Program-made: the position numbers and the translations under genes
In this document: positions 1 through 6,689 of the stretch, piece after piece
Layout of the letters: each line of letters begins with the position of its first letter
Numbering within the stretch: position 1 is the first letter of the stretch
Origin: JAJZJT01 sp964610905
GTDB taxonomy: Bacteria; Actinomycetota; Acidimicrobiia; Acidimicrobiales; RAAP-2
Assembly (NCBI GenBank): GCA_964610905.1
Contig: CAZSYT010000005.1
Location: forward strand, 5,401 to 69,400
Reading direction: 5' to 3'
DNA: 64,000 nucleotides
The notes under the pieces: model-generated
What the model saw: the letters and a program-made list of their open reading frames with translations, nothing else
Told to the model about the DNA's origin: nothing
The model's database searches: none

Positions 1-899
1 TGGTTGATCGGCACGTACCCCGACCCGTCGACCTCCACGCCGGCCGTCTCGAGGCCGAGCCCCTCCGAGTTGGGCACCGACCCGATCGCGAGGAGCGCGT
101 GGGAGGCGACGACCGACCTCCCGTCGTCACAGCGAACCACGACCCGGGGTCCTGAGCCCGAGCCAGCGCCCCCGTCCTCCGCTTCGACGCGGTCGATCCC
201 CACGGCGCGCGCTCCCTTCAGGAGGCGGACACCCCGCTGCAGGAAGTCCTCCTCGAGCACGGCGGCCACCTCGGGGTCCTTGCGGGGCAGGACCTGCTGG
301 CGGCTCACGATCAGCGTCACCTGGCAGCCGAGGGACTCGAACATGTGCACGAACTCGACGCCGGTGACGCCCGAGCCCACGACGACGAGGTGCTCGGGGA
401 GGTCCTTGGGCGGGTAGGCGTCACGCGTGGAGAGAACCCGGTCGCCGTCGAGGTCCGCCCAGTCGGGGACACGCGGCCGGCTGCCGGTGCAGACGAGGAC
501 GGCATCGGCCTCGAACCGACGAGGACCGCCCTCCGCGTCGACCACGACGGTGTGGGGGCCGTCGAGGCGTGCGGTCCCCCGGACGAGCTCGACCTGCTGG
601 CTGCGGAGGATGTCCGTCGTCGACTGCTCGAGGTGCCGGGTGATGGACGTGATCCGCCCGGCCAGGGCGGCCAGGTCGAGCTGTCCGCCGGCGTGGGTGA
701 CGCCCATCCCGGCGATCCGCGAGAGCGCGCTCATGGCGCCGCCGGTTGCGATCATCGCCTTCGACGGGACGCAGTCCCAGAGGTTCGCCGCGCCACCCAC
801 GATGTCCCGCTCGACGAGGACGACGTCGACACCGAGGCGGGCCGCGGTCGTCGCCGCCTCGGTTCCTGCAGGACCGCCCCCGACGATGACGAAGCGCAT
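1..899 (-). CDS. FAD-dependent pyridine nucleotide oxidoreductase, LpdA/transhydrogenase-like (C-terminus outside window)
   Basis: The gene starts at the ATG at 899 and reads leftwards off the window, so 299 codons are visible and the dimerisation domain is missing. An N-terminal FAD Rossmann motif (VIVGGGPAG, residues 4-12) and a second NAD(P) Rossmann motif (LVVVGSGVTGVEF, near residue 172) give the two-domain layout of the lipoamide dehydrogenase superfamily. Where true disulfide reductases have CxxxxC, this protein reads GGAANLWDCVPSK: only the second Cys is present. That pattern and the stretch AIGSVPNSEGLGLE resemble mycobacterial LpdA, an NAD(P)H:quinone reductase lacking the redox disulfide. 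It may therefore reduce quinones or exchange NADH/NADPH rather than lipoamide. The family is certain; the substrate is inferred. Confidence 0.85.
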   Translation of the reverse strand, partial: MRFVIVGGGPAGTEAATTAARLGVDVVLVERDIVGGAANLWDCVPSKAMIATGGAMSALSRIAGMGVTHAGGQLDLAALAGRITSITRHLEQSTTDILRSQQVELVRGTARLDGPHTVVVDAEGGPRRFEADAVLVCTGSRPRVPDWADLDGDRVLSTRDAYPPKDLPEHLVVVGSGVTGVEFVHMFESLGCQVTLIVSRQQVLPRKDPEVAAVLEEDFLQRGVRLLKGARAVGIDRVEAEDGGAGSGSGPRVVVRCDDGRSVVASHALLAIGSVPNSEGLGLETAGVEVDGSGYVPIN

Positions 900-965
900 G
901 GGATCAGGCTACGTGCCCCGGACGCGGCGTCCGGAACGTACCCCGGGCTCGGCAACCGGGAGGGC

Positions 966-1065
966 NNNNNNNNNNNNNNNNNNNNNNNNNNNNNNNNNNN
1001 NNNNNNNNNNNNNNNNNNNNNNNNNNNNNNNNNNNNNNNNNNNNNNNNNNNNNNNNNNNNNNNNN
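966..1065. other. assembly gap (100 N)
   Basis: A run of exactly 100 N, the usual placeholder for a gap of unknown length. The left flank ends in AGGGC, the same five bases that end each 22-bp repeat to the right, so the assembly probably broke inside the array. Reading frames drawn across it are meaningless. Confidence 0.97.
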
Positions 1066-1142
1066 ACGGCCACGTCTGACCGAGGGCACGGCCACGTCTG
1101 ACCGAGGGCACGGCCACGTCTGACCGAGGGCACGGCCACGTC
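1066..1142. repeat. 22-bp tandem repeat, 3.5 copies visible
   Basis: Three identical 22-bp units start at 1066, 1088 and 1110. A partial unit runs from 1132 until it diverges after ACGGCCACGTC. Each unit opens with ACGGCCACGTCTGACC and closes with GAGGGC. The array lies between the flavoprotein start and the FKBP lipoprotein, outside both genes. There are no spacers, so it is not a CRISPR array. Confidence 0.95.
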
Positions 1143-1282
1143 GGCGTCGCACCCGGTCCGGGACAGGGTGCGACGAGCCCCCTCGGTGCCACGCCGATGG
1201 TGCTCCTGGCGGCTACCCTCTGGCCCGGCCGACCCCGCTCGTGGCCACGAGCCGCTTCCCAGAACTGTCGAGGAGACCGTCC

Positions 1283-1912
1283 ATGGACCGCCCCCACCGC
1301 CCGCTGCGCCCGCTGCGCCCGGCGCTCGCCACCGTCGGGCTCGTGCTGCTGGCCTCCGCCGTGCTCGCCGCGTGCGGGTCGTCGTCGCCCTCGGCAGCGG
1401 GCTCGTCCGGCACCGCCGGGGGGTCGTCGGCCTCGACCTCGCCAAGCACGACGACCACGGGGTCCGGCGCCGCGGCCTCCGGCGGGTCGGCGAGCGCGTC
1501 GGTCATCGGCACCATCGGCGATCCGTCGCCGGCCGGCACCTTCGGCAAGGAGCCGACCGTCGTGGTGCCTCCGGGGCCGCCGCCGACCCAGCTCGAGGCG
1601 GCCAACCTGATCACCGGCACGGGAGCCACCGCGCAGCCGGGCGACACGGTCACCGTCCAGTACGTCGGCGTCGCCTACTCCACGCACAAGGTGTTCGACG
1701 CGTCGTGGAACCGAGGCCAGCCCTTCACGTTCACCCTCGGGGCCGGCCAGGTCATCAAGGGCTGGGACGAGGGCGTCGTGGGGATGAAGGTGGGCGGGCG
1801 CCGCGAGCTGATCATCCCGCCCCAGCTCGCCTACGGGGCAACCTCCCCGGGAGCCGGGATCGCGCCGAACGACACGCTGATCTTCGTGGTCGACCTCGTG
1901 TCGGTGGGGTGA
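1283..1912 (+). CDS. FKBP-type peptidyl-prolyl cis-trans isomerase lipoprotein
   Basis: Predicted extracytoplasmic prolyl isomerase of 209 residues. The ATG at 1283 is preferred over an in-frame GTG at 1241 because GAGGAG lies 9 bases upstream and because it places a short basic N-region directly before a lipoprotein signal ending in the lipobox LAAC. A Ser/Thr/Gly/Ala-rich linker follows, then a complete FKBP domain in roughly the last 100 residues. The domain shows GDTVTVQYVG, VIKGWDEGVVGMKVGGRREL, the IPPQLAYG active-site strand and the closing DTLIFVVDLVSV. It likely helps fold exported proteins at the outer face of the membrane. It stands alone, with the 22-bp repeat array upstream. Confidence 0.93.
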   Translation: MDRPHRPLRPLRPALATVGLVLLASAVLAACGSSSPSAAGSSGTAGGSSASTSPSTTTTGSGAAASGGSASASVIGTIGDPSPAGTFGKEPTVVVPPGPPPTQLEAANLITGTGATAQPGDTVTVQYVGVAYSTHKVFDASWNRGQPFTFTLGAGQVIKGWDEGVVGMKVGGRRELIIPPQLAYGATSPGAGIAPNDTLIFVVDLVSVG

Positions 1913-2004
1913 CCCCACCGGCCCGAAGGGCCTGACGCCCGGACCCCGGAAGCCCCAGACCCGCCCGACCCTCGGAGCGGCCCGGCCCGCCAGCGGGCGC
2001 TCGG

Positions 2005-2697
2005 TCAGCCGCCCCCGTCGTCGTCGACGACGCCGTCGAGGTGGGCGATGTCGTTGTACCCGCGCACCGTCCAGCGACCCTGGTCGACCACCAGCCGCGA
2101 GATGGAGGCGTTGTCGACGCTCACGAACGCGAACGGCCGGGCGCCGGTCGCCTCGGCCAGGATCGCCCCGATCACGCCGCCGTGGGTGAAGACGGCCACC
2201 GACAGGCCCGAGAACCCCTCGACCACCCTGTCGACCGCCGCGCGCACCCGGAAGGCGAACTCCTCGTTGCGCTCGGCCCCGGGGATGACGTCCCACCGCT
2301 CCTCGGCGAGCATGCGCACGGCCAGGGGGTCGCGGTCGGCGACCTTCTGGCGGAAGAGGCCACCCTCCCACTCGCCCAGGTGGACCTCGCGCAGGTCGTG
2401 CTCGACGACCGGCTCGATGCCCAGCGCGTCGAGGAGCGGCGCGGCCGTCTCGGCCGTCCGCCGCAGCGGCGACACCACGACACCGGCGAGCTTCACGCCC
2501 GCCAGGCGCTCGCAGACGGCCTTCGCCTGCTCGTGGCCCTCGGGGGCGAGCGGGGGGTCGCTGTGGACGCCGAGCGCCGGGAAGGCCCGCCCCTCCTCGG
2601 CCGCTTCCGACGCCCCGTGGCGGACGAGCAGCAGCTCGGTGGCACCAGGTGGGACCCGGTAGAGGCGCTGGGGGAAGCGACGCACGGCCTCAGGCAC
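2005..2697 (-). CDS. histidine phosphatase family protein (phosphoglycerate mutase-like)
   Basis: A 230-residue member of the histidine phosphatase superfamily. The catalytic LLLVRHGASE motif, with the phospho-accepting His, lies near residue 27. The second conserved His is in VAVFTHGGVIGAI in the C-terminal half, and SPLRRTAETA supplies the usual phosphate-pocket Arg. The start is a GTG at 2697 that overlaps the stop of the upstream acetyltransferase by 8 bases (GTGCCTGA), so the two are probably translationally coupled. The substrate cannot be read from sequence; members act on phosphoglycerates, sugar phosphates or nucleotides. Confidence 0.85.
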   Translation of the reverse strand: MPEAVRRFPQRLYRVPPGATELLLVRHGASEAAEEGRAFPALGVHSDPPLAPEGHEQAKAVCERLAGVKLAGVVVSPLRRTAETAAPLLDALGIEPVVEHDLREVHLGEWEGGLFRQKVADRDPLAVRMLAEERWDVIPGAERNEEFAFRVRAAVDRVVEGFSGLSVAVFTHGGVIGAILAEATGARPFAFVSVDNASISRLVVDQGRWTVRGYNDIAHLDGVVDDDGGG

Positions 2698-3205
2698 CCT
2701 GGTACCGGTAGACGTTGGTCTGCCGGGCCTCGAAGCCGAGCCGCTGGTAGAGGCGGTTGGCCGCCTCGCGGCCGGGCCGGGAGGTTAGGTCGACCGACGT
2801 CGCGCCGGCTGCCGAAGCCTCGGCGAGGGCGGCCTGCACGAGGGCCTCGCCAACCCCTCTCCCCCGTGCCCGCTCGTCGACCACGACGTCCTCGATCCAC
2901 GCCCGCACGCCCGTCGGCAGACGGAACAAGGCCAGGGTGAGCGAGCCGACGATGCCGTCTCCGTGGGCACGACGGGGATGGCCCGCGGCCTCGCCGCCGG
3001 TCGTCTCGTCCGCCACCTCGGCAACGAAGAGGGTGGTCGCGTCCGAGCCCACGATGGCGGCGAGCTCGGCCGCCGTCGGGGCCGGAGCCGACGAGGACAG
3101 CTGGGGGACGAGCCGGGCGATGGCAGTGACCAGGGTGTCCGTCACTGCGTCGACGGCGACGACGCGCACGGCACCCCGGTGACCGTCGGCGGACTGGGCG
3201 CTCAC
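2690..3205 (-). CDS. GNAT family N-acetyltransferase
   Basis: About 171 residues. The acetyl-CoA pyrophosphate-binding region is clear: WIEDVVVDERARGRGVGEAL, followed by the C-terminal GATSVDLTSRPGREAANRLY and LYQRLGFE typical of GNAT enzymes. The GTG at 3205 was chosen because the extra N-terminal sequence of the longer frame is Arg/Pro-rich and unlike a protein; an internal GTG slightly downstream is also possible. The stop overlaps the start of the histidine phosphatase by 8 bases. The substrate is unknown. Confidence 0.8.
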   Translation of the reverse strand: MSAQSADGHRGAVRVVAVDAVTDTLVTAIARLVPQLSSSAPAPTAAELAAIVGSDATTLFVAEVADETTGGEAAGHPRRAHGDGIVGSLTLALFRLPTGVRAWIEDVVVDERARGRGVGEALVQAALAEASAAGATSVDLTSRPGREAANRLYQRLGFEARQTNVYRYQGA

Positions 3206-3357
3206 GGTCGAGCAGTGTACCGACTGGCGGCACGACCAGGGCCTGGCCCTGTGGTCGGGAGCCCCCGGTGCGACGACGTCGTGTCGCTCGACGAGCCGCG
3301 CTCGCTCCCGACCCCGGTACCGCTCGGCTCCCGCTGGCACTGGCGCAGCCGCTCAGG

Positions 3358-4056
3358 TCAGAGCCGCTCCGGATCCCCGCGCCAGGTGGGCAGCCGCACC
3401 GAGTCGTAGAGGACGTCGACCGGCTCTCCCGCCAGCGCGGCGAAGACGTGGTCGCCCCACCGCTCCGCTCCCGCGAGCGGGGTGGGGAGCCGGCCGGGCG
3501 CGAACCAGCCGACGTCCGCGCACTCGAGGGGATGCGGACGCAGCTCGCCACCGACGGGCCGGCACTGGAAGACCAGGGAGTACAGCGGCACACGACTGAT
3601 GCCGAGACGCAGCCCGTCGAGGACGGCGATGAGGCGGACCACCTCGACCTCGATGCCTGTCTCCTCCTCGACCTCCTTGACCACCACCTCGGCCGCCGAG
3701 TAGCCGACATCGGCCCAGCCGGTGGGGTAGAGCCACACCCCCGAGTCGGCCCGCTTCACGAGGAGGATCTCGCCGTCCTCGTTCCCGACGGCGGCACCGA
3801 CGGCGACCTTGGGAGTCACGTACCCGGGAACGCCTTCGCCGACCGAGCGGAGCCACTCCTCCACCAGGCCCTGCGTGTCCTCGCCGTCGCCGTCGCCCTC
3901 GTCGGCCGTCGCGCGGATCTCCGCGGCGACGCGGAGCACCTCTTCGAAGCGCTCCTGCTCGTAGAGGGACTTCGTGAACCCGAGGCCCGTGCGGGCGATG
4001 CCGGCGAGTGCCTCGCTCCAGCGCAACAGCTGCTTGGTCGAGGCCGAGTGCTCCAC
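3358..4056 (-). CDS. NUDIX hydrolase with N-terminal Nudix_N_2-type domain
   Basis: A 232-residue protein. An alpha-helical N-terminal region of about 65 residues precedes the NUDIX fold, as in the YjhB/ADP-ribose-pyrophosphatase-like group. The Nudix box spans GWADVGYSAAEVVV and KEVEEETGI. It deviates from the consensus in having Tyr for the first Glu and Lys for Arg, while the metal-binding EVEEE core is intact. GWADVG is a usual signature of this subgroup, so the deviations look like family traits rather than decay. The GTG start at 4056 fits the conserved N-terminus. It is divergent from the small Cys protein at 4201. Substrate is probably a nucleoside-diphosphate derivative (inferred). 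Confidence 0.87.
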   Translation of the reverse strand: MEHSASTKQLLRWSEALAGIARTGLGFTKSLYEQERFEEVLRVAAEIRATADEGDGDGEDTQGLVEEWLRSVGEGVPGYVTPKVAVGAAVGNEDGEILLVKRADSGVWLYPTGWADVGYSAAEVVVKEVEEETGIEVEVVRLIAVLDGLRLGISRVPLYSLVFQCRPVGGELRPHPLECADVGWFAPGRLPTPLAGAERWGDHVFAALAGEPVDVLYDSVRLPTWRGDPERL

Positions 4057-4200
4057 GGTGCCGACGCTACCGGATCGTTGCCGCGACGGGACGCTTCCGC
4101 CGCTGCCCGGCCCACACCGCCGCTGCCCGGCGTCGGAGGGCCGCCACGGCAGCGCGGCGCCCGCGTCCCAGGTCGGGGACTGCGTGCGTCACAATGTGAC

Positions 4201-4383
4201 GTGACCATCTCCGAGGACTGCCGCCACTACATCATGCAGACGACGAGCAGGAACGAGAAGCTCGAGAAGTGTCGCATGGGGGCCAACGAGCAGTTGCCGT
4301 TCGCCTGCCCCGACGGCTGCATCTTCTACGAGCCGCGGAAGGTCTCGGGGGCCGGATGGACGATCCGCCCCGCAGACTCCTGA
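4201..4383 (+). CDS. small Cys-containing protein (60 aa), unknown function
   Basis: A 60-residue protein beginning GTG ACC ATC TCC. Its balanced composition, with Met, Gln, Asn, Tyr and Phe, is unlike the Arg/Pro-rich noise of non-coding frames nearby. Four cysteines occur: one in SEDCRHYIMQT, one in LEKCRMGANEQ and two in FACPDGCIFYEP, which suggests metal binding or disulfides. The real N-terminus is taken as the GTG at 4201 because the frame upstream is low in protein character. It is divergent from the NUDIX gene and convergent with the NIL-domain gene. Short actinobacterial proteins like this are known, but no function can be named. Confidence 0.7.
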   Translation: MTISEDCRHYIMQTTSRNEKLEKCRMGANEQLPFACPDGCIFYEPRKVSGAGWTIRPADS

Positions 4384-4521
4384 GCGGACGGACGCCCCGA
4401 CCGGGGACCGCTCCCAACCGGCACGTCGCCTCTGCCGCCACCCGCGTGCGGCGACCCTCACCGGCGTGCGCCGACCGAGCGGGGCGGCGCACAAGCACCG
4501 GCCCGAGCTGCAGCGGGAGCG

Positions 4522-4761
4522 TCAGCTTTCGACGATGTCGCCGAGCAGGTCGACCTGCACGCCCTTGCCCCGCAGCCAGTCAAGGGCCCGGTCGACGGCA
4601 TCCGGGTCTCCGTCGAGCTCGCAGATCATCCATCCCTCGTGCTCGCTCACGTCGGCACGTCGGATGTTCGCCACCACGTCCAGCTCGCTGACCAGGCGAG
4701 CGACGATCGGCTGACGCACCAGGTCGTCGGGGAAGGTCAGACGCACGCGGACACCGATCAC
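4522..4761 (-). CDS. NIL domain-containing protein
   Basis: A 79-residue stand-alone NIL domain, the ferredoxin-like fold found at the C-terminus of methionine importer ATPases (MetN) and in some small Fe-S-associated proteins. Diagnostic features are FPDDLVRQPIVARLV, VVANIRRADV, the central GWMICELDGD and the closing ALDWLRGKGVQVDLL. No Fe-S cysteines are present. The GTG start at 4761 has GGGGGAG just upstream and overlaps the larE stop by four bases (GTGA), so the protein is last in a hemQ-larE-NIL operon. A ligand-sensing or accessory role to LarE is inference. Confidence 0.85.
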   Translation of the reverse strand: MIGVRVRLTFPDDLVRQPIVARLVSELDVVANIRRADVSEHEGWMICELDGDPDAVDRALDWLRGKGVQVDLLGDIVES

Positions 4762-5822
4762 GGCTCCCCCTCTCCTCGAGCCGGGAACGCCCCGCCCTCC
4801 GAGGCGAGCGTACGCCGAGCAGGCCCGGCACCGCTGCCGGCCAATGCGCCGTTCAGGTTCCCCGACCGGAAGCCATCGAGGTCGAGCGTCACGTAGCGGT
4901 AGCCGGCGTCGTGGACCGCCGCAACGACCTGCTCACGTAGTTCGACGACCCTCGGGAGGTCGACGAGCGGCACTTCGAGCCGCGCCGTGTCCCCGTAGTG
5001 GCGGACCCGGAGCTGGCCGAGCCCCACGGCTCGGAGGGCCTCCTCGGCGCGGGCCACCGAGCGGAGTGTGCCGATCGTCACGGGCGTCCCGTAGGGGACC
5101 CGCGAGGCGAGGCAGGCAGCGGCCGGCTTGTCCCACGTGCGCAACCCGAGCACCCGAGACCACCGCCGGACGGCGTCCTTCGTGAAGCCCGCGGCGACGA
5201 GCGGGAACCGGGCACCCGCCCGGGCGGCCGCTTGCTGGCCGGGACGGTGGTCGCCGAGGTCGTCGACGTTGACGCCCAGCACCACGGTCACGCCCGGCAC
5301 GTCCGCCGGGGCAGTGAGCCGTTCGGACTCGACCAGTGGCCCGAGCGCCGTCATGAGGGCGGACTTGCAGTGGTAGCAGCGCTGCCCGTCGTTGACCGCG
5401 TACGCAGGGTCTGCCAGCTCGCCGGTCTCGACCTCGCGCCAGCGCAGCCCCCACTCACCGGCGAGGGCCTGGCAGTCGGCGCGCTCGGCGGGTGCGAGCG
5501 ACGGCGAGACGGCGGTGGCGCACAGGACGCGTTCGGGACCCAGGGTGTCGTTGGCGACCCAGGCAAGGAGGGCCGAGTCCGCACCGCCGCTGAAGGCGAC
5601 GACCACGCGGCCGAGGTCCGCGAGCTCGGCGCGCAGCCTGGCGAGCTCGTCGCCGAGTGCCTGGCCGGAGCCGGCTCGGGCGGGGCCGGCCTGCGGAGCG
5701 GGGCCCACCTGCTGGGGCCCGACGAGCCCGGAGCCTGCCCGTCCCGAGGGCCCGTGCCCTTCTCCCACCGCGCTCGCAGCCGCCGCGCCGTGGGCGGCGA
5801 ACGCCGACGTGGGGGCGCTCAC
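4758..5822 (-). CDS. larE: LarE-like ATP-dependent sulfur transferase
   Basis: A 354-residue PP-loop ATPase. After a low-complexity Ala/Gly/Pro-rich extension of about 55 residues come the PP-loop SGGADS (residues 78-83), then GQRCYHCKSALM (Cys149 and Cys152) and KPAAACLASRVPYG (Cys237). LarE adenylates pyridinium-3,5-biscarboxylate mononucleotide and inserts sulfur during synthesis of the nickel-pincer cofactor. A CxxC plus a third Cys fits the reported LarE subtype that carries a [4Fe-4S] cluster rather than sacrificing a cysteine; this is inference. The GTG start at 5822 overlaps the hemQ stop by GTGA. No larB or larC is visible, so the true substrate is open. Confidence 0.83.
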   Translation of the reverse strand: MSAPTSAFAAHGAAAASAVGEGHGPSGRAGSGLVGPQQVGPAPQAGPARAGSGQALGDELARLRAELADLGRVVVAFSGGADSALLAWVANDTLGPERVLCATAVSPSLAPAERADCQALAGEWGLRWREVETGELADPAYAVNDGQRCYHCKSALMTALGPLVESERLTAPADVPGVTVVLGVNVDDLGDHRPGQQAAARAGARFPLVAAGFTKDAVRRWSRVLGLRTWDKPAAACLASRVPYGTPVTIGTLRSVARAEEALRAVGLGQLRVRHYGDTARLEVPLVDLPRVVELREQVVAAVHDAGYRYVTLDLDGFRSGNLNGALAGSGAGPARRTLASEGGAFPARGEGEP

Positions 5823-6616
5823 CCGAGGACCCGGTGCAGGACGATGTCCACGGGGGCGACCATCCCGGTCACGAACGGCCCGAACTCGGCGAAGCGGGCC
5901 GAGCCCTCGTCGAAGCGCATCACGTAGACGCACTCCTTCAGGTCGTCGGGGTGGACCCCGAAGAGCGTGACCCCCCACTCCCAGTCGTCGAGCCCGGTCG
6001 AGCCGGTGATGACCTGCAGGATGCGCCCGGCGAACGTCCGGCCCACGGCGCCGTGCCCGTACATGAGCTCCTTGCGCTCCTCGTAGGGCAGGGCGTACCA
6101 GTTGGCGCCCTCGGCGTCACCCCGCCGCTTCGACATCGGGTAGAAGCAGATCGCCGGCTTGCCCTCGGGCGGGAGCCGTGGGTGGAGGCGCGCCTCTCGC
6201 ATCTCGTCGGGGATGCCCGAGGCGTACTCGGACACCTCGGTGAGCGAGACGTAGGAGTCGGCCACGTCGAGGCCGGCCGCCTGGACGGCGGTCTGGAAGG
6301 CGCGCAGGCGCCAGAGGTCGGGGCCGAGCACCATGAAGCCCACGTCGGCCTTGTGGCCGAGCACGGCGAAGCTCACCACCTGCACCCCTGCGGCCTCGGC
6401 GTCCTTCGTCGCGGCGACCACGGCCTCGGCGTCGACGGGACGGGCACGTGCCGTGCAGAAGAGGTGGAGGACGCCCCAGCCCACGGCCGGGCGCACCGCC
6501 CCCCCGGGGTCGGAGGAGGCCGGGCGCACCGCCCCCCCGGGGTCGGAGGAGCGTGCGGGGCCAGCCGAGCGACCGGGCGCAGGTGCACCGGCCCCGGTGC
6601 CGCGTTCGGAGGTCAT
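5819..6616 (-). CDS. hemQ: coproheme decarboxylase HemQ (ChdC, chlorite dismutase family)
   Basis: Final enzyme of the coproporphyrin-dependent heme pathway of Gram-positive bacteria: it oxidatively decarboxylates two propionates of coproheme to give heme b. The protein has 265 residues from the ATG at 6616. Signatures are ICFYPMSKRRG (reactive Tyr159), GANWYALPYEERKELMYGHG (proximal His188) and LDDWEWGVTLFG. The N-terminus carries an Ala/Gly/Pro-rich extension containing an 11-residue direct duplication encoded by a 33-bp tandem repeat. It heads the operon hemQ-larE-NIL, with GTGA overlaps at both junctions. An in-frame TTG at 6625 is a less likely start. Confidence 0.94.
   Translation of the reverse strand: MTSERGTGAGAPAPGRSAGPARSSDPGGAVRPASSDPGGAVRPAVGWGVLHLFCTARARPVDAEAVVAATKDAEAAGVQVVSFAVLGHKADVGFMVLGPDLWRLRAFQTAVQAAGLDVADSYVSLTEVSEYASGIPDEMREARLHPRLPPEGKPAICFYPMSKRRGDAEGANWYALPYEERKELMYGHGAVGRTFAGRILQVITGSTGLDDWEWGVTLFGVHPDDLKECVYVMRFDEGSARFAEFGPFVTGMVAPVDIVLHRVLG
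6485..6550. repeat. 33-bp tandem duplication inside hemQ N-terminus
   Basis: Two perfect 33-bp copies, 6485-6517 and 6518-6550. They are in frame and encode two copies of an 11-residue segment containing SSDPGGAVR in the low-complexity leader before the HemQ fold. A multiple of three keeps the frame, so copy number could vary without harming the enzyme. Confidence 0.95.
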
Positions 6617-6638
6617 CGGCCCCAAGTCTAGGGAACGC

Positions 6639-6669
6639 GTGAGGGGCGCCCCGTCGGGGCGCCCCTCAC
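6639..6669 (-). terminator. hairpin terminator after groEL
   Basis: A perfect 15-bp inverted repeat with a one-base centre (GTGAGGGGCGCCCCG, T, then its complement) lies 20 bases beyond the groEL stop and before the hemQ start. No clear U-tract follows, as is usual for intrinsic-type hairpins in very G+C-rich actinomycetes. Confidence 0.75.
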
Positions 6670-6689
6670 CTCGTCTCGGGCTCGGTCCG

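Noticed and set aside
1066..1142. CRISPR array at the 22-bp repeats
   Set aside because: Units are contiguous with no unique spacers, and no cas genes are present. The same applies to the 11-bp and 17-bp arrays.
752..2371. Long minus-strand frame passing through the N run
   Set aside because: It crosses an assembly gap and lies antisense to the FKBP gene; not a real gene.
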